Assembly: GCA_902494065.1 (NCBI GenBank)
Contig: CABURZ010000035.1
Location: 1-11,508 of the forward strand
DNA from: an uncultured Sneathia sp.
GTDB taxonomy: Bacteria > Fusobacteriota > Fusobacteriia > Fusobacteriales > Leptotrichiaceae
DNA: 11,508 nucleotides
Reading direction: 5' to 3'
Within the stretch, counting starts at the first letter, position 1, and the number at the start of each line of letters is the position of its first letter. The translations under genes were made by a program, and so were the position numbers. Below the pieces are notes generated by a model. The model did not search any database. It saw nothing but the letters and a program-made list of their open reading frames with translations, and was not told the origin of the DNA. Positions 6,763 through 11,508 of this stretch are shown here, piece by piece.

Positions 6763-9326
6763 GTGAAGAAATTGAAATTTTGGTTAATACCTTAATAGAT
6801 TCTTTAACTGATGAAGATATAAAAAAAGCAGCGTTAACACATAATATAGAAGACATACCCTATGATAAGGCATATAACTTATCTAGGGTTTTGTCGTTTA
6901 TTCCTCTTTTGATAAATATAGCAGAAGATGTACAATCTTCAAAAAAAATGTTATTAGATAAAAATAAAGGTATAATCAAGAGGGAAAATTTAGAAAAGGC
7001 ATTTTGTGAAATTGAAGATTGTAATGCAATTAAGAATTTGAAAGTTACACCAGTATTAACAGCCCATCCTACACAAATACAAAGAAAGAGTATTTTGGAT
7101 ATAACAGCTAAAATATATGGTTTACTTAAAGATTATGATAGAGTAAAAGTAGGCTTATTAAATAGAGATGAATGGAAGTCAAAATTAAGTCGTGAAATTA
7201 ATATATTACTTAAAACAGATAGTTTAAGAAGTACTAAACTAAGAGTGGATAATGAAATTAGTAATATAATGAGTTACTATAAATCTACATTTTTAAAAGC
7301 AATACCAGATTTGATTATTAAATATAACAAGTTGGCTAAAACTAAAGGAATAAATGATTCTATTATACCTATAACACTTGGTACATGGGTTGGAGGAGAT
7401 AGGGATGGAAATCCTTATGTAACGTCCAAAACTTTAGAAAAAACTGTAAAAATGGCATCTTTAGTGATATTTACATACTACATTGATTTACTTAATACGC
7501 TTTATAGAGATTTTTCTATGAGTGAAGAATTAACTAATGTTAGTGCAAAAATTAAAGATATGGTCGAAAAATCACAAGATTATTCAATACATAGACAAAA
7601 AGAGCCATACAGAAAAGCTATTAGCTATATACGTGATAGAGTGATAAAAACTGTATATAATCTAGATCTTGATACAACAACTATGCCTAATAATACTAAT
7701 TTAGAAGGCTACTGCAACGCAAAAGAGTTTTTAGCTGATGTTGTATCTATAAAAGAATCACTAGAAGAAAATGACTCTAAAATAATATCAACAGGAGATC
7801 TTGTAAGCTTAATTTCAGCAATAGAAGTATTTGGATTTTATTTGTCAACAGTAGATTTAAGACAAGATTCAAGTATAAATGAAATTTGTATACAAGAATT
7901 ATTAAGTCTTGCAAATATAGAAAAAGATTACTCATCATTAAGTGAAGATAAAAAGTGTAGTTTACTTCTAAATATATTAGAAAATGATCCACGTCCGTTA
8001 TCTTCAAGTAAAAAAGAGAAGTCTTCTGTACTTAGATCTGAATTAGATATATATACGACAGCTAAAAAGATGTATGATAATTTTGGTAAAAATGTCATAA
8101 ACAACAACATAATATCACACACAACAAGTGTTTCAGATATGCTAGAAGCATTAACTCTTTTAAAAGAGGTAGATCTTCCTATTAGTATAGTTCCTTTATT
8201 TGAAACTATAGAGGATTTGGAAAATTCAATTGAAATTATGTCTAAATGGTTTGAGATACCATATATTAGAAAAATAATAGAAAAGAATAATAATAAACAA
8301 GAAATAATGTTAGGATATTCAGATAGTAATAAAGATGGAGGTTATTTTACATCTAGTTATTCATTATACAAAGCCCAAAAGCAATTGATAAAATTAGGTG
8401 AAAAATATGGAGTGAATATTAGCTTTTTCCATGGTAGAGGTGGAACTGTAGGTCGTGGTGGTGGACCTAGTGTAGATGCGATATTAGCTCAACCAAGTGG
8501 AAGCATTAAAGGTGGAATTAGATTGACTGAGCAAGGTGAAATAATAGAGGCAAAATATGGAAACTATAACTCAGGTATATATAATCTTGAAGCACTTTTA
8601 ACAGCTAGTCTTGAAGTAAGCGTTGCAAAAGAAGAAAAAGATTATACAAATTATGAAAAAGAATTAAATAAAATATCTGATATAAGCTATAAAAAATATA
8701 GAAGTTTAGTTTTTGAAACAGAAGGATTTATAGATTTCTTTTATTCAGTGACACCTATAAATGAAATTTCAAAGCTTAATTTAGGCTCACGGCCATCATC
8801 TAGAAAAAAAGGACGTAGTATAGAAAATTTACGTGCTATACCATGGGTATTTTCTTGGTCACAAACAAGAATAATGCTACCAGGGTGGTATGGATTAGGA
8901 ACAGCTTTAAATAATTCAGATTTAGAAACACTAAAAATAATGTATAAGACATTTCCGTTTTTTAGAACGCAAATATCAAATGTTGATATGCTATTAGCTA
9001 AAACTGATATGGAAATAGCAAAAAAATATCTAAAATTAGCTGAAGATAGGGAAAAAGCAGAAAAGATATTTAATAATATATACGAAGAATACATATTAAC
9101 AAAGGATTTAATTTTAAAAATAAGTGAAAAAACTGAATTGTTACAAGATAATGAAGAATTAAAGATAAGTTTAAGAAGAAGAATGCCATATTTTAACGCA
9201 TTAAATAATTTACAAGTAAAATTATTGGAAAAACAAAGAAACGATGAAAACAATGATGAAAATCTTATAAAAGCAATACATACTTGTATAAATGGAATAG
9301 CAACAGGACTTAGAAATTCAGGTTGA
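6759..9326 (+). CDS. ppc: Phosphoenolpyruvate carboxylase
   Basis: The enzyme adds bicarbonate to PEP to give oxaloacetate and phosphate, feeding aspartate-family and dicarboxylate metabolism. At 855 residues it is slightly shorter than the E. coli enzyme (883). Catalytic elements are in place: TAHPTQ with His103 (97-106), GGDRDGNP (212-219), LFETIEDL with Glu482, GYSDSNKDGG with Asp522 and Lys525 (519-528), and the mobile loop HGRGGTVGRGG (558-568) containing His558, Arg560 and Arg566. These align with E. coli His138, Glu506, Asp543, Lys546, His579, Arg581 and Arg587. The C-terminus ends GLRNSG. The family end is RNTG, and its Asn contributes to the aspartate inhibitor site in E. coli, so feedback inhibition by aspartate is plausible. 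The ATGA overlap (6759-6762) couples it to the helicase gene. It is the last gene of the run and is followed by a terminator. Confidence 0.96.
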   Translation: MSEEIEILVNTLIDSLTDEDIKKAALTHNIEDIPYDKAYNLSRVLSFIPLLINIAEDVQSSKKMLLDKNKGIIKRENLEKAFCEIEDCNAIKNLKVTPVLTAHPTQIQRKSILDITAKIYGLLKDYDRVKVGLLNRDEWKSKLSREINILLKTDSLRSTKLRVDNEISNIMSYYKSTFLKAIPDLIIKYNKLAKTKGINDSIIPITLGTWVGGDRDGNPYVTSKTLEKTVKMASLVIFTYYIDLLNTLYRDFSMSEELTNVSAKIKDMVEKSQDYSIHRQKEPYRKAISYIRDRVIKTVYNLDLDTTTMPNNTNLEGYCNAKEFLADVVSIKESLEENDSKIISTGDLVSLISAIEVFGFYLSTVDLRQDSSINEICIQELLSLANIEKDYSSLSEDKKCSLLLNILENDPRPLSSSKKEKSSVLRSELDIYTTAKKMYDNFGKNVINNNIISHTTSVSDMLEALTLLKEVDLPISIVPLFETIEDLENSIEIMSKWFEIPYIRKIIEKNNNKQEIMLGYSDSNKDGGYFTSSYSLYKAQKQLIKLGEKYGVNISFFHGRGGTVGRGGGPSVDAILAQPSGSIKGGIRLTEQGEIIEAKYGNYNSGIYNLEALLTASLEVSVAKEEKDYTNYEKELNKISDISYKKYRSLVFETEGFIDFFYSVTPINEISKLNLGSRPSSRKKGRSIENLRAIPWVFSWSQTRIMLPGWYGLGTALNNSDLETLKIMYKTFPFFRTQISNVDMLLAKTDMEIAKKYLKLAEDREKAEKIFNNIYEEYILTKDLILKISEKTELLQDNEELKISLRRRMPYFNALNNLQVKLLEKQRNDENNDENLIKAIHTCINGIATGLRNSG

Positions 9327-9327
9327 T

Positions 9328-9356
9328 TTGACAATGTAACAAATAGATGTTACAGT
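9328..9356 (+). promoter_or_regulatory. Possible sigma-70-type promoter with a dyad in its spacer
   Basis: An exact TTGACA (9328-9333) begins 2 nt after the ppc stop and is followed, after 17 nt, by TACAGT (9351-9356), four of six matches to TATAAT. The perfect inverted repeat at 9335-9354 fills the spacer. If used, transcription would begin near 9363 and end at the terminator at 9424-9448, giving an RNA of roughly 85 nt. No gene lies in that interval. The -10 is weak, so this may be chance in AT-rich DNA. Confidence 0.3.
9335..9354. repeat. Perfect inverted repeat TGTAACA-N6-TGTTACA
   Basis: Seven-base arms, TGTAACA (9335-9341) and TGTTACA (9348-9354), flank the 6-nt AATAGA. As DNA it resembles a dimeric regulator operator. 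As RNA it would be a modest 7-bp hairpin in the ppc 3' untranslated region. I could not match it to a specific known operator. Confidence 0.6.
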
Positions 9357-9358
9357 AC

Positions 9359-9390
9359 TATTGTAATTAAGTACAAAACAAATTACAATA
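9359..9390. repeat. Perfect inverted repeat with 10-bp arms
   Basis: TATTGTAATT (9359-9368) and AATTACAATA (9381-9390) are exact reverse complements separated by 12 nt. The centre is 30 bp from that of the preceding dyad, about three helical turns, and the two share TGTAA/TTACA half-sites with different internal spacing (10 versus 16 nt). There is no U-run after it, so it is not an intrinsic terminator. It could be a second operator or an mRNA-stabilising stem downstream of ppc. Confidence 0.6.
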
Positions 9391-9423
9391 AAAACTTTTG
9401 TGATTAAAAATGATGACAAAAAT

Positions 9424-9448
9424 AGCTAGATCATTCTAGCTTTTTTTT
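9424..9448 (+). terminator. Intrinsic terminator of the murA-ppc operon
   Basis: A perfect 7-bp stem, AGCTAGA (9424-9430) and TCTAGCT (9435-9441), with a TCAT loop runs directly into an uninterrupted run of eight T (9441-9448). An A-rich tract (9418-9422) precedes it, so the stem could extend with A-U pairs and could also act on the opposite strand. It lies 98 nt after the ppc stop and is the natural end of the upstream operon. Confidence 0.85.
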
Positions 9449-9502
9449 ATATTAATTTTTTTTATTGTAGTTTTGTATATTATTTACAGAATTACTAAAT
9501 AA

Positions 9503-9515
9503 TTTAAGCCTTAAA
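9503..9515. repeat. 13-bp palindrome TTTAAG-C-CTTAAA
   Basis: A perfect 6-bp dyad around one central C. The loop would be too short for an RNA hairpin, so any role would be as a DNA site. It lies between the operon terminator and the UUCG hairpin, where a promoter or operator for the small RNA candidate would be expected. Chance occurrence is possible. Confidence 0.35.
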
Positions 9516-9579
9516 AGCGACACCTACCCTTCGGGGTAAATTTGATAATTAGGGGAGAGATAAAAATCTTTCTTTTTTT
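9516..9579 (+). ncRNA. Candidate small RNA or attenuator: UUCG-capped hairpin plus terminator
   Basis: The segment is noticeably more G/C-rich than its surroundings. It has a perfect hairpin TACCC (9525-9529), loop TTCG (9530-9533), GGGTA (9534-9538), giving the extra-stable C(UUCG)G tetraloop on the + strand. A 12-nt A/T linker follows, then a terminator hairpin (9551-9579). CCTA at 9523-9526 is complementary to TAGG at 9550-9553, so an alternative pairing or pseudoknot is possible that would compete with the base of the first hairpin. I do not recognise a known riboswitch or RNA family. No convincing promoter is seen; the nearest candidate -10 is TATATT/TATTAT at 9476-9483. It could also be an attenuated leader reading toward glpX, although glpX has its own promoter downstream. 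Confidence 0.4.
9551..9579 (+). terminator. Second intrinsic terminator, upstream of the glpX promoter
   Basis: The arms GAGAGAT (9555-9561) and ATCTTTC (9566-9572) form a 7-bp stem with one G-U pair and an AAAA loop. The stem can be lengthened by G-U pairs from the preceding GGG, and seven T follow (9573-9579). It faces + and lies 131 nt after the end of the first terminator, so it ends a separate RNA or catches read-through before glpX. Confidence 0.7.
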
Positions 9580-9619
9580 GTTGTCTACTTAATAAAATAC
9601 AACCAAACACTTGGATGTG

Positions 9620-9650
9620 TGGTATAATACATATTAAGAGGTGTATTACC
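9620..9650 (+). promoter_or_regulatory. Extended -10 promoter of glpX with overlapping imperfect dyad
   Basis: A consensus TATAAT (9623-9628) is preceded by TGG (9620-9622), giving an extended -10 element. At the 17-nt distance there is no TTGACA-like -35 (the hexamer is CAACCA), which fits an extended -10 or activator-dependent promoter. Transcription would start near 9635, leaving a leader of about 37 nt before the glpX ATG. GGTATAATACA (9621-9631) and TGTATTACC (9642-9650) form an imperfect dyad (two unpaired bases) covering the -10 and start site, a plausible repressor position. Confidence 0.6.
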
Positions 9651-9671
9651 AAAATAAATTAAGGAGGAGAA

Positions 9672-10721
9672 ATGAAAAGAGAACTAGCATTAGAGTTTGC
9701 AAGGGTTACTGAAGCTGCAGCATTATCAGCGTACAAATGGATAGGTAGAGGTAATAAAGAAAAAGCGGATCAAGCAGGCGTTGATGCAATGAGAACAATG
9801 CTAAATAGGATTAAAATTGATGGGGAAATCGTAATAGGTGAGGGAGAGATAGATGAAGCTCCCATGCTATATATAGGAGAAAAAGTGGGATTAGCAAATT
9901 CGGATGATAATGATGATGAAAAAAAATCTGATGATATTTATGAAAAAGTAGATATTGCTGTAGATCCTATAGAAGGTACGAGAATGACAGCTCTTGCTCA
10001 ATCAAATGCTATAGCAGTATTAGCAGTAGCAAAAGGCGGAACATTTTTAAAAGCACCTGACATGTATATGGAAAAATTAATAGTAGGTCCTAGTGCTAAA
10101 GGATTGATTGATTTATCTAAACCCTTAATAGAAAACATTGAAATTGTAGCAAAATCAAAGAACAAAAGATTAGATGAACTTATGATAGTAGTTTTAGATA
10201 AACCAAGACATAAAAAAATTATACAAGACTTGCAAGAAAAAGGTATAAAAGTTTATGCACTTCCAGATGGAGATGTAGCAGGATCTATATTAACATGTAT
10301 GATAGATTCAGATGTTGATATGCTATATGGTATAGGAGGAGCACCCGAAGGAGTAATATCAGCAGCGGTAATAAAAGTTTTAGGTGGTGATATGCAAGCA
10401 AGACTTAAATTAAGATCAGAAGTTAAAGGAATTTCATTAGAAAATGATAAAATATCAAATTTTGAAAAAGCAAGATGTGAAAAAAGAGGGCTTCATGTAG
10501 GAGATATTTTAAAATTAAATGATTTAGTTAATACAGATGAAATAATATTTTCTGCAACAGGTGTAACAAGTGGAGATTTATTAGAAGGAGTTAAAAGAAA
10601 AGGGGATATAGCTAGAACACAAACTCTATTAGTAAGAGGGTCATCAAAAACAGTAAGATACATTAATTCTATACATAATTTGAATTACAAAGATCCTAAA
10701 ATTAGTCATTTAGTAAAGTAG
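9672..10721 (+). CDS. glpX: Class II fructose-1,6-bisphosphatase
   Basis: GlpX hydrolyses fructose 1,6-bisphosphate to fructose 6-phosphate in gluconeogenesis. Motifs include IGEGEIDEAPMLYIGEKVG (55-73), the lithium-sensitive phosphatase motif DPIEGT (98-103), APDMYMEKLIVGP (128-140), PDGDVAGS (198-205) and GIGGAPEGV (220-228). The metal and catalytic residues of E. coli GlpX (Asp33, Glu57, Asp85, Glu88, Glu213) map to Asp33, Glu57, Asp98, Glu101 and Glu226. The shift of exactly 13 after residue 73 is caused by an acidic insertion (about 75-92, SDDNDDEKKSDD) just before DPIEGT. The rest aligns closely with the E. coli protein, so this is glpX rather than a sugar-bisphosphatase of another class. 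A strong AAGGAGG (9661-9667) precedes the ATG. It is the first gene of a new transcription unit with its own promoter. Confidence 0.95.
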   Translation: MKRELALEFARVTEAAALSAYKWIGRGNKEKADQAGVDAMRTMLNRIKIDGEIVIGEGEIDEAPMLYIGEKVGLANSDDNDDEKKSDDIYEKVDIAVDPIEGTRMTALAQSNAIAVLAVAKGGTFLKAPDMYMEKLIVGPSAKGLIDLSKPLIENIEIVAKSKNKRLDELMIVVLDKPRHKKIIQDLQEKGIKVYALPDGDVAGSILTCMIDSDVDMLYGIGGAPEGVISAAVIKVLGGDMQARLKLRSEVKGISLENDKISNFEKARCEKRGLHVGDILKLNDLVNTDEIIFSATGVTSGDLLEGVKRKGDIARTQTLLVRGSSKTVRYINSIHNLNYKDPKISHLVK

Positions 10722-10730
10722 GAGGATAAA

Positions 10731-11051
10731 ATGATAATAACTACAACAAATAATATAGAAGGATATACTGTTAAAGAATACAAGGGAATCGTATTTGGAG
10801 AAGTAATAACAGGGGTTAATTTTTTAAAAGATTTAGGAGCTAATTTAAGAGATATTTTTGGTGGAAGATCAAAAGGTTATGAAGATGAGTTATTAAAAGC
10901 AAGAAGTGAAGCAATAGAAGAAATACAAAGTAGAGCAAAAGCTCTAGGAGCAAATGCTATTATAGGGATAAAAATGGATTATGAAATGTTAGGACAAACA
11001 AATAGCATGATGATGGTTACATGTTCTGGTACAGCTGTTGTAATAGAATAA
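10731..11051 (+). CDS. YbjQ/UPF0145 family protein (putative heavy-metal-binding domain)
   Basis: A 106-residue soluble protein matching the YbjQ family over its whole length: IEGYTVKEYKGIVFGEVITG at the start (9-28), an amphipathic segment with FGGRSKGYEDELLKARSEAI (43-62), ALGANAIIGIKMDYEML (71-87), and a C-terminal strand with SGTAVVIE. Family members form pentamers. The heavy-metal-binding label comes from weak similarity, and no cysteine or histidine metal cluster is visible here (only one Cys, near the C-terminus), so metal binding is doubtful for this copy. An AGGAGG at 10720-10725 overlaps the glpX stop and lies 5 nt before the ATG, so it is very probably cotranscribed with glpX. Function unknown. 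Confidence 0.85.
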   Translation: MIITTTNNIEGYTVKEYKGIVFGEVITGVNFLKDLGANLRDIFGGRSKGYEDELLKARSEAIEEIQSRAKALGANAIIGIKMDYEMLGQTNSMMMVTCSGTAVVIE

Positions 11052-11058
11052 AATATTT

Positions 11059-11077
11059 AGGAGGATGATATTTTGTG
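11059..11077 (+). promoter_or_regulatory. Shine-Dalgarno AGGAGG that selects a GTG start
   Basis: AGGAGG (11059-11064) lies 10 nt before GTG 11075-11077 and 19 nt before the in-frame ATG at 11084. The ATG at 11065 is in another frame. The spacing supports GTG as the start of the decarboxylase gene. Confidence 0.65.
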
Positions 11078-11508
11078 GATTTTATGGAATTTTTAAATCA
11101 AAATGCACCGTGTTATGTATATGATAAGGAAATTATTGAAAATAATTGCAAAAATTTAAAAAAAGTTATACCTAACGTTAAATTTCTTTATTCAATAAAA
11201 GCAAACCCATTTGAAAAAGTTGTAGAAACTATTTCAAATCAAGGATTTGGTTCAGATGCAGCATCAAGTAATGAAGTTTTACTTTCAATTAAAGCTGGAA
11301 TGAAAAAAGAAGATATTTTTTACTCAACACCTGGAAAGACAGAAGAAGATATTGAAAAAGTATGGGGTAAATGCACTATTATAGCCGATAGTTTTCATGA
11401 ATTAAATTTGATAGAACAAAAAGCTATTGAAAAAAATTGTAAAATTGATGTAGGTGTTAGAATAAATCCTAATTTTTCTATGTTTGATGAAGATATAAAG
11501 TCTAGTAA
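11075..11508 (+). CDS. lysA: PLP-dependent decarboxylase, LysA/ornithine decarboxylase fold (5' part only)
   Basis: The first 144 residues are present and the gene runs off the window. The N-terminal alanine-racemase-like barrel of fold-type III PLP decarboxylases is recognisable: CYVYDKEIIENN (13-24), FLYSIKANP with the PLP Schiff-base lysine Lys42 (37-45), FGSDAASSNEV (58-68), ALAGM-like SIKAGMKKEDI (71-81), GKTEEDIEK (87-95) and VGVRINP (126-132). The best-known member with this pattern is diaminopimelate decarboxylase, which makes lysine, but ornithine, carboxynorspermidine and secondary-metabolite decarboxylases share the fold. The substrate-specificity residues near the C-terminus are missing, so lysA is tentative. 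Start chosen as GTG for its Shine-Dalgarno. The gap to the YbjQ gene is only 23 nt, so it probably belongs to the glpX unit. Confidence 0.6.
   Translation, partial: MDFMEFLNQNAPCYVYDKEIIENNCKNLKKVIPNVKFLYSIKANPFEKVVETISNQGFGSDAASSNEVLLSIKAGMKKEDIFYSTPGKTEEDIEKVWGKCTIIADSFHELNLIEQKAIEKNCKIDVGVRINPNFSMFDEDIKSS

Noticed and set aside
8741..9334. 197-codon open frame on the minus strand inside ppc
   Set aside because: It is antisense to a fully conserved part of PEP carboxylase, has low-complexity Ser/Phe/Ile-rich composition, no Shine-Dalgarno and no recognisable domain.
9396..9421. TTTTGT / ACAAAA inverted repeat
   Set aside because: Six A/T-dominated base pairs with a 14-nt loop are likely by chance in this composition.
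9410..9439. Nine-codon mini-ORF (MMTKIARSF) running into the operon terminator, as a leader peptide
   Set aside because: No Shine-Dalgarno, no run of regulatory codons, and its end merely coincides with the terminator stem.
1..11508. CRISPR array, insertion sequence, prophage or defence system
   Set aside because: No spaced direct repeats, transposase, integrase or nuclease modules were seen; every sizeable coding region fits a housekeeping family.

Overview
The window is a stretch of a very AT-rich bacterial chromosome. TGA is used as a stop, codons are A/T-ending with AGA arginine, Shine-Dalgarno sequences are of the AGGAGG type, and peptidoglycan genes are present. That excludes the Mollicutes. 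An anaerobic low-GC lineage fits, and the best guess is Fusobacteriota (a Leptotrichia, Streptobacillus or Sneathia-like genus). A low-GC Firmicute cannot be excluded from sequence alone. All genes lie on the + strand. The content is mostly housekeeping; I see no mobile element, CRISPR array, tRNA or rRNA.

Region 1 (1-9326) is a tightly packed run of ten genes joined by overlaps or near-zero gaps: 3' end of murA, rlmB, a YhbY/CRM RNA-binding protein, a divergent PAP2-like membrane protein, tlyA, an S41 C-terminal processing protease, rsmI, rbgA, a DEAD-box helicase with a DbpA-type RNA-binding domain, and ppc. Six of the ten act on ribosomal RNA or ribosome assembly, and three of those are rRNA 2'-O-methyltransferases (RlmB, TlyA, RsmI). 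Their known targets cluster around the decoding centre, the intersubunit face and the P-loop. The run reads as one translationally coupled ribosome-maturation operon, with a wall gene at its head and anaplerotic PEP carboxylase at its tail. Its promoter is outside the window.

Region 2 (9327-9671) is the only sizeable non-coding gap. It holds two perfect inverted repeats (one sitting inside a TTGACA-containing promoter-like sequence), a clear intrinsic terminator, a 13-bp palindrome, a C(UUCG)G-capped hairpin followed by a second intrinsic terminator, and an extended -10 promoter for the next gene. The UUCG hairpin plus terminator looks like a small RNA or an attenuator that I could not match to a known family. 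It is the least explained part of the window.

Region 3 (9672-11508) is a second transcription unit: glpX (class II fructose-1,6-bisphosphatase with a 13-residue acidic insertion), a YbjQ/UPF0145 family protein, and the first 144 codons of a PLP-dependent decarboxylase of the LysA fold that starts at GTG and runs off the window. ppc and glpX lie on either side of the gap: oxaloacetate formation from PEP, and the gluconeogenic phosphatase step.
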